From Thioalkalivibrio sp. K90mix (GTDB taxonomy: Bacteria; Pseudomonadota; Gammaproteobacteria; Ectothiorhodospirales; Ectothiorhodospiraceae): 64,000 nt of DNA. The position numbers and the translations under genes were made by a program. The notes below the pieces were generated by a model, which was given only the letters and a program-made list of their open reading frames with translations, made no database searches and was not told where the DNA came from. Location: contig NC_013889.1 of NCBI RefSeq assembly GCF_000025545.1, positions 1,977,501 through 2,041,500 of the forward strand, given 5' to 3'. This document shows positions 1 to 12,000 of the stretch, piece after piece. Each line of letters starts with the position of its first letter. Within the stretch, counting starts at the first letter, position 1.

Positions 1-1445
1 AGGGCCTGGACACCCTGTCCAGCCGTGACGGCGGCGCAGCCGGGCAGCTCAACACCCCGCTCGCACTGCGCATCGCCCGCAGCCCGGTGACCTGCCGCCC
101 GGACACACACCTGCGCGAGGTGCTGACCACCATGCGCGACGAGCGCGTGGGCTCCGTGGTCGCGGTGGACGCCGAACAGCGTCCGGTGGGCATCTTCACC
201 CTGCGGGACCTGCTGGCACGGGTCGCCCTGAAGGATGTCGGCCTCGACACCCCGCTGGACGCCGTGATGACGCCCGGCCCGGTCGCACTGGAGGAGAGTG
301 CGCCGGGCTTCGAGGGCATCGAGGCGATGACCGAACACGGGATGACACACCTGTGCGTGGTGCGCGAGGGCCGCCTGGTCGGCGTACTCGGCGAACGCGA
401 CCTGCTGACCAGCCAGCCCCTGACCCTGGACGGCCTGGTGCGCGAGATCCGCCGCGCCGACAGCGTGGCGGCCATTGCCGAACGGCTGCGCCAGGTCCCG
501 CGCCTGATCGAGGCTGTGGTCGGCCAGGGGGCCGAGGCGGATCAGGTGTTGCGTCTGATCACGCGCCTGAACGAACACGCAACCCGCCGCGTGCTGGCCC
601 TGCTACGCCCGCAGTACGAAGCAATCGAAGGGATCGACTTCACCTGGCTGGCCTTCGGCTCCCAGGCGCGCGAGGAACAGGCCCTGGTCACCGACCAGGA
701 CAACGGCATCCTGTTCGACGCCGAGGCCGGCGATGCGGATGCGATCCGCGAGCGTCTGCTGCCCTACGCAAAAGCCGTGAACGAGGCGCTGGCCGAATGC
801 GGCTTCATGCTGTGCCCCGGCAACATCATGGCGGGCAACCCGGAATGCTGCCTGAGCGGCCCGGAGTGGGATCGGCGCTTTACCCGCTGGATCGAGCAGG
901 GCACCCCCGAGCATCTACTCAAAAGCACCATTTTCTTCGACCTGCGTGCGGTGGATGGCGACCACGGCCCGGTGGAGGCGCTGCGCACCCAACTGCTGCA
1001 AAAGACCGCCTACAACAGCCGCTTCCGCCGCCAGATGGCGGCCAACCAGCAGGCCTTCCGCCCGCCGCTGGGGCTGTTCGGCGAGATCAGGAGTGGCGCG
1101 CACGGCATCGACATCAAGAAACAGGGGCTGACCCCGTTCGTGGATGCGGCGCGCGTGATCGCCCTGGCCGCCGAGCTGCCGGCCACCCGCACCCACGAGC
1201 GTCTCGACCAGGCCGTTACCGCGGAGGTGATGCGCGAATCCGACGCGCGCGACTATCACGCCGCCCTGCGCTATCTGCAGATGCTGCGGCTGCGCGCGCA
1301 ACAAAAGGCGCTGCGTGAAGGGCGCGACGACGACAACCGAATCCGGCCGGAGGAACTGGGCACCCTTGAGGGACGCATCCTCAAGGAGTCCTTCCGGCAG
1401 GCTCGCAAGCTGCAAGGCCAGCTTGAGGTGCAGTACCAGCTGTGA
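1..1445 (+). CDS. CBS-domain / DUF294 nucleotidyltransferase-like signalling protein (5' end outside window)
   Basis: The reading frame is open to the left edge and the first CBS domain already begins before the GTG at 87, so the true start lies outside the window. Two CBS repeats (to about base 420) are followed by a DUF294 putative nucleotidyltransferase domain with the GlnD-like signature FGSQAREEQALVTDQD near bases 651-700. A DUF294 C-terminal helical domain follows, up to the stop. Proteins of this family commonly sit beside acetate/solute symporters and acs, and are thought to sense adenylates through CBS and modify a partner; the partner is unknown. The symporter genes follow 55 bp downstream on the same strand. 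A second, longer paralogue lies at 3785-5632. Confidence 0.88.
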   Translation, partial: GLDTLSSRDGGAAGQLNTPLALRIARSPVTCRPDTHLREVLTTMRDERVGSVVAVDAEQRPVGIFTLRDLLARVALKDVGLDTPLDAVMTPGPVALEESAPGFEGIEAMTEHGMTHLCVVREGRLVGVLGERDLLTSQPLTLDGLVREIRRADSVAAIAERLRQVPRLIEAVVGQGAEADQVLRLITRLNEHATRRVLALLRPQYEAIEGIDFTWLAFGSQAREEQALVTDQDNGILFDAEAGDADAIRERLLPYAKAVNEALAECGFMLCPGNIMAGNPECCLSGPEWDRRFTRWIEQGTPEHLLKSTIFFDLRAVDGDHGPVEALRTQLLQKTAYNSRFRRQMAANQQAFRPPLGLFGEIRSGAHGIDIKKQGLTPFVDAARVIALAAELPATRTHERLDQAVTAEVMRESDARDYHAALRYLQMLRLRAQQKALREGRDDDNRIRPEELGTLEGRILKESFRQARKLQGQLEVQYQL

Positions 1446-1500
1446 CGAATCGCGTCGACGAGTCACGGCAAACAATAAAACTCATGAGAGGAGCTACGTC

Positions 1501-1764
1501 ATGTCACAAGAAGACCTGAGCCGGCAGGCCTACTGGCGCGCGCATCTGCGCCTGTTGGCGATCTGCCTTGCCATCTGGTTTCTCGTGTCCTTCGGGCTGG
1601 GGATCATTCTGGCCGCACCGCTGAACGCGTTCTCGATCGGCGGGTATCCGCTGGGCTTCTGGTTCGCCCAGCAGGGCGCGATCTACACCTTCATCATCCT
1701 GATCTTCGTTTATGCCTGGCGCATGAACGTCCTGGATCGCAAGTACAACGTCCACGAGGAGTAA
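1501..1764 (+). CDS. DUF4212 small subunit of sodium:solute symporter
   Basis: This is an 87-residue protein with two predicted membrane helices (about residues 16-39 and 56-76). It ends in a charged tail RKYNVHEE. The ATG at 1501 is chosen over upstream in-frame starts because GAGAGGAG sits about 7 bases before it and because the family begins near this point. DUF4212 proteins are encoded directly upstream of a large SSS-family permease and are regarded as its small subunit. Here the permease starts 7 bp after the stop, which fits co-translation of a two-component acetate-type transporter. Confidence 0.9.
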   Translation: MSQEDLSRQAYWRAHLRLLAICLAIWFLVSFGLGIILAAPLNAFSIGGYPLGFWFAQQGAIYTFIILIFVYAWRMNVLDRKYNVHEE

Positions 1765-1771
1765 GCCTGTC

Positions 1772-3550
1772 ATGGATCAACAGACCCTAAGTCTTCTCGT
1801 GGTCGGGGCGACCTTCGCCCTGTACATCGGCATCGCCATCTGGGCGCGGGCCGGTTCGACCAGCGAGTTCTACGTCGCCGGGCGCGGCGTCAACCCGATC
1901 GCCAACGGGATGGCCACCGCGGCGGACTGGATGTCCGCCGCGTCGTTCATCTCCATGGCCGGCCTGATCGCGTTCCTCGGCTTCACCGGGGGCGCCTACC
2001 TGATGGGCTGGACCGGCGGCTACGTGCTGATGGCCCTGTTGCTGGCCCCGTACCTGCGCAAGTTCGGCAAGTTCACGGTGCCGGAATTCATCGGTGACCG
2101 GTTCTACTCGAAGGTTGCACGCGTGGTGGCGGTCGTCTCGCTGCTGGCGATGTCCATCACCTACGTGATCGGACAGATGCGTGGCGTCGGGATTGCGTTC
2201 TCCAACATCCTCGAAGTGCCGCTGGCCATCGGCCTGATCTCGGGCATGGCGGTGGTGTTCATCTACGCGGTGCTCGGCGGGATGAAAGGGATTACCTACA
2301 CCCAGATCGCGCAGTACGTGATCATGATCTTCGCCTACACCGTGCCGGCGGTCTTCATCTCGCTGACCCTCACCGGCCAGGTGTTCCCGCAGATCGGCCT
2401 GGGTTCCACCCTGCAGGGTCAGGACACCTACCTGCTGGAGGCCCTGGACCAGACGATGGTGGATCTTGGCTTCACCATGTACACGGCCACCGAGGGCGGC
2501 ATGAGCATGCTCAACATGTTCCTGCTGACCATGGCGCTGATGATCGGTACCGCCGGTCTGCCGCACGTGATCATCCGGTTCTTTACCGTTCCGCGTGTGC
2601 GCGATGCGCGTAAGTCCGCCGGCTGGGCGCTGGTCTTCATCGGCATCCTCTACACCACCGCCCCGGCGGTCGGTGCGATGGCGATCTGGAACCTCGTCAA
2701 CACCGTGCATCCGGGCGAAATCGGCACCGAGGAAGGCCACCTGGCCTACGAGGACAAGCCGGCCTGGATGGAGCGCTGGGAACAGACTGGTCTGCTCGCG
2801 TTCGAGGACAAGAACGAAGACGGCCGCATGCAGTACTACAACGATGCCAACGAAGAGTTCGCCGCGATGGCGGAAGAGGAATACGGCTGGGAAGGCTCCG
2901 AGATCGTAACCCTCGACCGCGACATCATGGTGCTGGCCAATCCCGAGATCGCCGGGCTTCCGGGCTGGGTGATCGCGCTGGTGGCGGCCGGTGGTATCGC
3001 GGCGGCCCTGTCGACTGCGGCCGGTCTGTTGCTGGCCATCTCGTCGGCCATCTCGCATGACTTGCTGAAGGGGGTCTTCATGCCTCGAATCAGCGAGAAG
3101 AACGAGCTGCTGGCGGGACGGATCGCCATGGCAGGCGCAATCCTGTTCGCGGGATATCTGGGGCTCAATCCACCAGGCTTTGCGGCCGAGGTGGTCGCAC
3201 TCGCCTTCGGTCTTGCCGCGGCCTCGCTGTTCCCGACCCTGATGATGGGCATCTTCATGAAGAAGATGAACAAGGAAGGCGCGATCGCCGGCATGCTGGT
3301 CGGTCTGGTGACCACCCTGCTCTACATCTTTACCTACAAGGGGTGGTTCTTCTTCTCCGGCACCGCCATGCTCCCGGATACCGAGGAGTACTGGCTGTTC
3401 GGCGTGAACCCGACCGGCTTCGGCGCCATTGGCGCGGTGTTCAACTTCGTCGCGGCCTACATCGTGATGAAGCTGACCAAGGAGCCGCCGCAGCATATCC
3501 AGGAGCTGGTGGAAAGCGTGCGTGTTCCGCGCACCGACAACCCGAGCTGA
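1772..3550 (+). CDS. Sodium:solute symporter large subunit (VC_2705-type, ActP-like)
   Basis: This 592-residue polytopic membrane protein belongs to the SSS family. The N-terminal helix is followed by FYVAGRGVNPIANGMATAAD, the signature of the acetate-permease branch. A long hydrophilic, acidic insert lies at about residues 315-385 between membrane helices and is typical of the VC_2705 subfamily. Together with the small subunit just upstream it should import a monocarboxylate with Na+. Acetate is most likely because acs lies downstream in the same direction. Substrate is inferred from context; pyruvate or propionate cannot be excluded. Confidence 0.9.
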   Translation: MDQQTLSLLVVGATFALYIGIAIWARAGSTSEFYVAGRGVNPIANGMATAADWMSAASFISMAGLIAFLGFTGGAYLMGWTGGYVLMALLLAPYLRKFGKFTVPEFIGDRFYSKVARVVAVVSLLAMSITYVIGQMRGVGIAFSNILEVPLAIGLISGMAVVFIYAVLGGMKGITYTQIAQYVIMIFAYTVPAVFISLTLTGQVFPQIGLGSTLQGQDTYLLEALDQTMVDLGFTMYTATEGGMSMLNMFLLTMALMIGTAGLPHVIIRFFTVPRVRDARKSAGWALVFIGILYTTAPAVGAMAIWNLVNTVHPGEIGTEEGHLAYEDKPAWMERWEQTGLLAFEDKNEDGRMQYYNDANEEFAAMAEEEYGWEGSEIVTLDRDIMVLANPEIAGLPGWVIALVAAGGIAAALSTAAGLLLAISSAISHDLLKGVFMPRISEKNELLAGRIAMAGAILFAGYLGLNPPGFAAEVVALAFGLAAASLFPTLMMGIFMKKMNKEGAIAGMLVGLVTTLLYIFTYKGWFFFSGTAMLPDTEEYWLFGVNPTGFGAIGAVFNFVAAYIVMKLTKEPPQHIQELVESVRVPRTDNPS

Positions 3551-3557
3551 TGCCGTG

Positions 3558-3584
3558 CCCGGTCATGCCGCCGGCATGACCGGG
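3558..3584 (+). terminator. Hairpin just after the symporter gene
   Basis: Arms at 3558-3569 and 3573-3584 form a perfect 12-bp stem with a 3-base loop, 8 bp after the stop codon. No T-run follows, so it may act as a transcript-stabilising or partial terminator ahead of the stronger one at 3653. Confidence 0.5.
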
Positions 3585-3652
3585 CCTGTCGGCCCACCAT
3601 GAATGGACATGCATGACATTCATGCAACGAAGGGAAGCAAACGCTTCCCCGG

Positions 3653-3686
3653 GGTCGGCCCGGCACATGCCGGGTCGGCCTTTTTT
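3653..3686 (+). terminator. Rho-independent terminator
   Basis: A 12-bp GC-rich stem (3653-3664 with 3669-3680, including G-U pairs) closes a 4-base loop and is followed directly by six T residues at 3681-3686. This is a textbook intrinsic terminator for the symporter operon, and it implies the next gene has its own promoter. Confidence 0.88.
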
Positions 3687-3695
3687 CCTTCGGGA

Positions 3696-3732
3696 CAATT
3701 CTCCAGTACCCGGAAGGGGCGCTGGAGAATTG
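3696..3732. repeat. Inverted repeat CAATTCTCCAG / CTGGAGAATTG
   Basis: Perfect 11-bp arms at 3696-3706 and 3722-3732 flank a 15-base loop between the terminator and the next gene. The right flank reads GCTCTGACCCC. From memory this resembles palindromes found near REP-associated (Y1-type) transposases in proteobacteria; no transposase gene is present here. Confidence 0.6.
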
Positions 3733-3784
3733 CTCTGACCCCACCCACCACCCACGCCGCGAACGAAGGTTGCCCGGTACGCAG

Positions 3785-5632
3785 ATGAACGGTGAACTGG
3801 AAGAGATTCGCGAGTTCCTGGAACGCTGCCCGGAACTCGCGCGCCTGCCCGCCGAGACGCGCACGGGTCTTGTTCGCCGTCTGACCCTGCGCTACCTGCG
3901 CGAGGACAGCCCGTTCCCGCCCGCCGATGCGCCCCCCGGCGAGCTGTGGATCGTGCGCACCGGGGCCGCCGAACTGTACGACGCCCGGGACCAGCTCCAG
4001 GACCGTCTGGGCGAAGGCGACCTGCTCAACACCACTCACGCCAGCAACCTGCACGGCCGTATCACCGAGGATGCCCTGATCTACCAGCTGGAGGCCGACC
4101 GTGCCCGCGACCTCGCCGGCCGGGACGAGGCCTTCCGCGAATTTGTCGATCTCGACACCGACCGCTTGCGGGCACCAGCGGCGACCTCGCCCGCGGGCGA
4201 GCGCAGCCTGCTGACTACCCCCGTGCGCGCCCTGATGACACCGCGCCCGATCATGTCGCCGACCAGCCTCACCCTGCGCGAGGCGGCCCAGCGCATGACC
4301 GAAGCGGACATCTCCGCCCTGCTGCTGCACGCGCCCGGCCAGGGAGACATCCCGGTGGGCATCCTGACCGACACCGACCTGCGCCATGCCCTGGCTGCAG
4401 GCACCGACCCCGGATGCAGCGTGGCCGAATGCATGGCGCAGCCGGTCGCCGCGGTCAGCCGCGACACTCCAGCCTTCGATGCCCTGCTGCGCATGGCGCG
4501 GCGGGACATCCATCATCTGCCGGTCACCAATGGCGAGAACGGCCCGCTGGTCGGCATTCTCTCCAGCACCGACCTGATCCGCCATCAGGGCACCAGCGCG
4601 GTGTACCTGGTACGCGACCTGCGCCGCGCCGACGGCCTCGACGCCCTGCGTGACGTGATGCGTGCCCTGCCCAGCCTGCAGGTGCAGCTGGTCGAGGCCG
4701 GGGCCGATGCGACCCAGATCGGCCAGACCATCACCACGGTGATCGACACCCTCACGCAGTGCCTGATCGAACAGGCAGAAGCGAAGCTCGGTCCCGCGCC
4801 GGCCGCCTACGCCTGGCTGGCCAGCGGCAGTCAGGGGCGGCACGAACAGATGGTGCATACCGATCAGGACACGGCACTGGTCTACGACGATGCGGCACCC
4901 CCCGATGCCGACGCCTGGTTCCAGCGCCTGGCCGAGGAGGTCGGCGAAGGCCTGGCGGCCTGCGGCATCCGCCGCTGCCCGGGCGATGTCGACCCGAGCC
5001 AGCCCCACTGGCGGCGCTCGACCCGCGACTGGGAGCACGAGATTCGGCGGGTGTTGAGCCATCCCTCACCGCGCGATGCGATGCTCGCCACCCATTACCT
5101 CGATCTGCGCGTGATCCACGGCCCGACCCGCCTGTTCGAACCCGTACGCCACACAGCCCTGGAACAGGGCTATCGCAGCGAGGCGGTATTGCGCATGCTC
5201 GCCGACCAGGCACGGGAAGTGCGCCCGCCGCTGGGATTCTTTCGCCAGTTCGTACTCGAACGCGGGGGCGAACACGCCGACACCCTGGACCTGAAGATGC
5301 GCGGCCTGATGCCGATCGTCGCGCTAGCCCGGGTGTTTGCCCTGCGCGCCGGGTCGGACGCCCGCAGCACGCTCGAGCGGCTGCGGGCCGCCCGCCACGC
5401 GGGTGTTCTGTCGGAGGGCACAGGCGCCGACCTGATCGACGCCTGGCAGTTCATCGCCACGCTGCGCACACGCCTGCAGGCCGAGCAGATCCGGCGCGGG
5501 TCCGCCCCCGACAACGCCCTGTCCCCGAACGAGCTGTCCGGGCTGGAGCGCAGCCACCTGAAGAACGCATTTCGCCTGGTGGCCCATGCGCAGAAGGCCG
5601 CCCTGGCCCAGGCCGAGCAGGTACACGGGTGA
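3785..5632 (+). CDS. Cyclic-nucleotide-binding-like / CBS / DUF294 nucleotidyltransferase-like protein
   Basis: This 615-residue protein is a longer paralogue of the gene at the left edge. An N-terminal cNMP-binding-like domain (about 1-125) precedes two CBS repeats (about 145-265). Next comes the DUF294 domain with ASGSQGRHEQMVHTDQD at about 346-362, then DUF294_C. The ATG at 3785 is preferred to an in-frame TTG at 3770, which lacks room for a ribosome site. The layout is that of regulators beside acetate transport genes in Pseudomonas and Vibrio. The nucleotidyl-transfer activity and its target are inferred from the GS and DxD motifs only. An exonuclease gene follows 40 bp later. Confidence 0.9.
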   Translation: MNGELEEIREFLERCPELARLPAETRTGLVRRLTLRYLREDSPFPPADAPPGELWIVRTGAAELYDARDQLQDRLGEGDLLNTTHASNLHGRITEDALIYQLEADRARDLAGRDEAFREFVDLDTDRLRAPAATSPAGERSLLTTPVRALMTPRPIMSPTSLTLREAAQRMTEADISALLLHAPGQGDIPVGILTDTDLRHALAAGTDPGCSVAECMAQPVAAVSRDTPAFDALLRMARRDIHHLPVTNGENGPLVGILSSTDLIRHQGTSAVYLVRDLRRADGLDALRDVMRALPSLQVQLVEAGADATQIGQTITTVIDTLTQCLIEQAEAKLGPAPAAYAWLASGSQGRHEQMVHTDQDTALVYDDAAPPDADAWFQRLAEEVGEGLAACGIRRCPGDVDPSQPHWRRSTRDWEHEIRRVLSHPSPRDAMLATHYLDLRVIHGPTRLFEPVRHTALEQGYRSEAVLRMLADQAREVRPPLGFFRQFVLERGGEHADTLDLKMRGLMPIVALARVFALRAGSDARSTLERLRAARHAGVLSEGTGADLIDAWQFIATLRTRLQAEQIRRGSAPDNALSPNELSGLERSHLKNAFRLVAHAQKAALAQAEQVHG

Positions 5633-5672
5633 CCCGTCCCCTGAATTGCATGTACCCGTCCGAGGCTTCCTG

Positions 5673-6413
5673 ATGCCCTGCCCACCGCCGGAGGACACGC
5701 CCTGGGTGCGCCCCATCGGGCACTGGCGTTTCTGCTACCGCCGCCAGCGGGCGGCGCAACACGCCCCGACAGGGGCCCTGCGGGCCTGCCTGGAGTCACC
5801 CCTGCCCTCCGCTCGGCAAGCGGTGGCGGACTGCCGCTTTCTCGCAGTGGATCTCGAAACCACGGGGCTCGACCCGGAGCACGATGCGATCCTGAGCATC
5901 GGCTGGGTGGCGATGGACGGTGTACGCATCGACCTGTCGACCGCCGATCAGCGGCTAGTACGCGCGGATTGCCCGGTGCCGGAACAAAGCGCGGTCATCC
6001 ACCGCATCACCGACCGCGAGGCGGCCGGCGGGACCACCGTGGACAGCGCCCTCGATGCCCTGTTCGAGGTGCTTCAGGGGCGCGTCCTGGTCGCCCATCA
6101 CGCCGCACTGGAGCTCGGCTTTCTGGAGGAGGCGTGCTATCGCCTGTACGGCGTGCGCCCACCGCTCCCGGTAGTGGATACCCTGCGCCTGGCGGAGCGC
6201 CAGTTGCGGCGCGCGGGGCGCCCGATCCCGGCGGATGGCATGCGCCTTCACACCCTGCGCGGACGCTACAATCTGCCGCAGTACCGCGCACACGACGCGC
6301 TGTTCGACGCCCTGGCCGCCGGCGAGCTGTTCGTCGCCCTGGTCAGCCAGCTTTCTCCGGAGGCACAAGTCCCGCTGGAGCGCGTGCTGTTCCGCCCTGG
6401 GTGGCTCTGGTAG
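5673..6413 (+). CDS. DnaQ-like 3'-5' exonuclease domain protein
   Basis: This 246-residue protein has an RNase-T/DnaQ exonuclease fold. Exo I is VDLETTG with D60 and E62; Exo III is YRAHDALFDA near the C-terminus. Exo II reads AHHAALELGFL where DnaQ has NxxFDxxFL, so the usual second-metal Asp is Glu here. It is the stand-alone type of exonuclease seen in acetate/acs clusters next to DUF294 genes. Its substrate there is unknown. Transcription is probably continuous with the gene before. It does not look like the replicative epsilon subunit, because it carries a unique 50-residue N-terminus. Confidence 0.85.
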   Translation: MPCPPPEDTPWVRPIGHWRFCYRRQRAAQHAPTGALRACLESPLPSARQAVADCRFLAVDLETTGLDPEHDAILSIGWVAMDGVRIDLSTADQRLVRADCPVPEQSAVIHRITDREAAGGTTVDSALDALFEVLQGRVLVAHHAALELGFLEEACYRLYGVRPPLPVVDTLRLAERQLRRAGRPIPADGMRLHTLRGRYNLPQYRAHDALFDALAAGELFVALVSQLSPEAQVPLERVLFRPGWLW

Positions 6414-6502
6414 CACGGATCCCGGCGGTCGACATGCTATCCTCAGCTCCCAAAATGCCCACGAATTGATCACGATTCCCGAACTGAATCACGGAGGCCC
6501 TG

Positions 6503-8461
<1,959 letters not shown>

Positions 8462-8469
8462 GTCACGGT

Positions 8470-8488
8470 CCGGGGCCCATCGCCCCGG
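8470..8488 (+). terminator. Weak hairpin after acs
   Basis: A 7-bp GC stem (8470-8476 with 8482-8488) follows the acs stop by 9 bp, with only three T residues shortly after. It may contribute to termination together with the long palindrome at 8508. Confidence 0.4.
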
Positions 8489-8507
8489 CCCTGCTTTGAT
8501 CTTCCTG

Positions 8508-8574
8508 TAGGAGGCCAGCCCTCTGGCCGATCGGGCGCCGGAAAGGGCTGATCGGCCAGAGGGCTGGCCTCCTA
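8508..8574. repeat. REP-like palindrome, 25-bp perfect inverted repeat
   Basis: Arms 8508-8532 and 8550-8574 are perfect reverse complements around a 17-base loop. The outer end reads GTAGGAGGCCAGC, sharing the GTAGGAG edge with the palindromes at 15218 and 39730, but the inner sequence differs. It is intergenic, between acs and the ModE-like gene. It looks like a repetitive extragenic palindrome and could also terminate acs transcription. Confidence 0.85.
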
Positions 8575-8641
8575 CCGTTCGTGCCTTGGCGGAGATACGC
8601 ATTCCGGGCACCATATCCGTTCCACCCGGGGCACCCAAGGC

Positions 8642-9019
8642 ATGACGACGCACCACTCCGATCACCCGCAAACCCCGCGCCTGCGTGTGCTGCTCGGCGA
8701 GGTCACGGCCATGGGCCCGGGCAAGGCCATGCTGCTGGAGGCCATCCGCGAGAAGGGCTCCATCTCCGCCGCAGCACGCAGTGTCGGCATGTCCTATCGC
8801 CGCGCCTGGGATCTGGTCGAGACGATGAACCAGAGCTTCCGCGAGCCCATGGTCGAGACCGCCAAGGGCGGCTCAGGTGGTGGCGGTGCACAGGTCACGG
8901 AGTTCGGCGAGCGGGTACTGGCGCGCTACCGGGAGATGGAAGCCCGCGCGACGGCGGCCATCCGCGCGGAACTGGACGCCTTCAGCGAATTCCTGGCCGA
9001 CTCGGCACGCCCGGACTAA
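8642..9019 (+). CDS. ModE N-terminal-type winged-helix regulator
   Basis: This 125-residue protein contains only the LysR-like winged helix of ModE: AIREKGSISAAARSVGMSYR (about 36-55) and the wing region GGAQVTEFGERVLARY. The molybdate-binding di-Mop domains of full ModE are absent. Such short forms are common and are annotated as molybdenum-dependent or general transcriptional regulators. No molybdate transport gene is nearby, so its targets are unknown. It is convergent with the gene on the minus strand, whose stop overlaps its own by 4 bases. Confidence 0.85.
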   Translation: MTTHHSDHPQTPRLRVLLGEVTAMGPGKAMLLEAIREKGSISAAARSVGMSYRRAWDLVETMNQSFREPMVETAKGGSGGGGAQVTEFGERVLARYREMEARATAAIRAELDAFSEFLADSARPD

Positions 9020-12000
9020 TACTCTTCCGCCACCAATCCTTCGGCCAGCAGCGCGGCAAAATGCTCGGCAGGTAGCGGGCGGCTGGCCAGATAACCCTGG
9101 TAGTGATCGCAGCCCAGCTCGCGCAGCGCGCCGAGCTGCTCGCGGGTCTCGACCCCCTCGGCCAGCACGCTCAGGCCCAGCCCGTGCCCCAGCGCCACGA
9201 TCGCCCGCGCAATCGAGCGATCATCGGCATCGTGCGCACCCGCCGCCAGGCCATCCACGAAACTCTTGTCGACCTTCAGCGTATCGACCGGGAAGCGCTT
9301 GAGCTGGGCCATGGACGAATACCCGGTCCCGAAATCGTCCACCGCGAAGCTCACGCCCCGCTCGCGCAGGCGCTGGAGGATACGCCGGGCGCGCTCGGGG
9401 TCGGACATCAGCGCCGACTCGGTAATCTCCAGTTCCAGGTACTTGGCCGGATAACCATGCCCCTCCAGCAGATCGGCCACCTGATGGTCGATCGCCACCC
9501 GCTGAAACTGGAGTGCGGAGACATTCACCGCCAGGCGTACAGCCGGATAGCCGGCATCGCGCCAGGCCTGCCCCTGCGCCAGCACACGCCGCAGCACCCA
9601 GTCACCCAGCTCCACGATCAGGCCCGTCTGCTCCGCTACCGGGATGAAGCGTCCGGGCGATACGGGGCCCAGTTCGGGGTCGGTCCAGCGCAGCAGGGCC
9701 TCGGCCCCGATCAGCACACCATCACTGACGCGATACTGCGGCTGGTAGTGAACCTCAAGGCTGTCCTGCTCGATCGCGCGCCGCAGCCGCGCATTCAGGT
9801 CGATGCGTTCGCGGGCCGCCTCGGTGAACGCATCCGAGTAGTAGCGATAGCCGCCACGCCCGTCCTCCTTGGCACGCGACAGCGCGGTACCGGCCTGCTG
9901 CAGCAACGTCTCGGCATCCGCCCCGTGGTCCGGGAACACGGCGATGCCAATCGTCGCCGCAATCTCAAATTCGACGCCGTCGCCGAGATCGACCGGGCGT
10001 CCCACTTCGCGAAGGATGTCCTCGGCGACCAGCGCGGCATCGTCCACATGCGCCAGATTGTCCGCCAGCACGGCAAACTCGTCGCTGGCCAGGCGGGCGA
10101 CCGTGTCGGTACCCCGCTGCCCCGCCTGGAGGCGATCGGCGACGATCTTCAGCAGGCGATCACCCGCGGCATGCCCTCTCGAGTCGTTGATGTCCTTGAA
10201 ACGGTCGACGTCGATGATCAGGATCGCCAGTAAACCATTACGTCGCCGCATCAGCGCGATCGCCTGCGCCAGTCGGGCCCGCAGCAACCGGCGGTTGGGC
10301 AGCTCGGTCAGGGGGTCATGGTGCGCGAGAAAGTCGAGCTCGGCCTCCGAGGCCTTGAGACGGGAGATATCCGCGAACACGGAGACATAGTGGGTCAGGC
10401 GACCCTGGTCATCGCGCACTGCCGTGATGCTTTGCAGTTCGGGAAAAATCTCGCCGGTCTTGCGCCGGTTCCAGATCTCGCCCTGCCAGTGCCCTTCCGT
10501 CTCGAGTTGACGCCGCATGTTGGCGTAGAAGGCCTGGTCGTGTCGCCCCGACTGGAACATCTTGGGCGTGCGCCCCACGACCTCGTCCTGGGTATATCCC
10601 ATCAACTCGGTGAATGCACGATTGACCGACAGGATGTGGGCGGTGGCGTCGGTAATCACCACACCCTCGCGGGTGTTCTCGAACACCACCGACGCCAGCC
10701 GCCGGCGCTCCTCCTGCTCCCGGCGTTCGGTGATGTCCTCAATGGTCGCGACTACGCGATCGATGGCGCCATCGGCCGTGCGCGTGCATTTCACATCGAT
10801 GTCCGCGACGAGCACCCGGCCATCCCGTCTCAGTAGCCGCTTCTCGATGCTGTACCCGTCGCGCTCGCCGGCCTGCATGGCCGCATCGAGCGGCGCTTCG
10901 CAGCTGCGATCCTCGGGTACGGCCAGACGATCCCAGTCGGTCCGGACCAGTTCTTCCGGCGAGTAGCCGAGCATCTGTGCCAGGAACGGATTGACCCGCT
11001 CCCAGCCCCTGCCGCCCGGATACGAGATCGCCATACCCAGAAACGGCATATCGAAGTACAGCCGCAGCAGACGGTCCTGCTCGGCATGCGAATGCATTAG
11101 TACCAGATGTTGGCGCAGCCACTGCTGGCGCCAGAGCAGGCCACCGGCCGCCAGCATGATCAACCAGACAAACAGCGTGGCGGCCCCCATCCATAGCGCC
11201 TGCTGGCGGGGTGCGATCGCCAGGGACGCAACATTGCGCTTGAGGATCAGGTCCCATCCCGGTGCCGACAGCGGCTGGACGCCCGCCAGAAACCCCCCAT
11301 CGGCATCATCGAACAGCGCTACGCTAACACCCTCTCGTTCACGGTCGAGAATCTCGTGGCGCAAGCGCGCGAAGGCCTCCGGCGGGTCGATGATATGGCC
11401 GCCCTGTGCCTCGATTCGTGCAATCGTGGCCCAGCGTGTGTCGTCCCGGGCCACCACATGGGGATCCACCGTCCCCGCCTCCTCGCCAACGGTCAGCAGC
11501 GCACGCAACATCTCGATCCCGGAGGACAGCACGACCACGGCGACCGGCTCGCCGTCCGGATCGACTCGGTCCGCTACCGGGACCGCCCAGCTAATCCGCA
11601 CCTCGCCCCGGGCATTCGCATGCAGGTAGGGGGCACTTACCTCACCGCTGACCAGGGCCTCCGTGACCGCCTTGTCCACCGCGACATCGTCCAGCGAGTT
11701 ATGCCCCACCTCCACGATGGGCCGCCAGTCCCGGTCGATCAGCGAAATGGCGTCGTAGTCGTAACGCTCATGCATCAACTCCAGGCGATGACGTACCTGT
11801 TCCAGCGCCAGCGGCGACTGCACCAGAACGGCGGTTCGCGCAAAGACGGAGAAGTCCCGCGCCTGGGCGAGCACCATCGCATCACCCTCGCGCTCCGCCA
11901 GCCAGCGGTCCAGCAGGCCACCCTTGAGAAAGGCCGATCGGCGCAGATCCTCACGCGCCTGATCCTTCGCGGAGGTCGCCTGGATCTGCCAGGTACCAAA

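Noticed and set aside
1787-3496. 569-codon minus-strand frame opposite the symporter
   Set aside because: Antisense shadow with His/Gln/Arg-rich composition and no recognisable domain.
8642-9019. Full molybdate-responsive ModE
   Set aside because: The protein ends after the winged helix; the di-Mop domains and any mod transport genes are absent.
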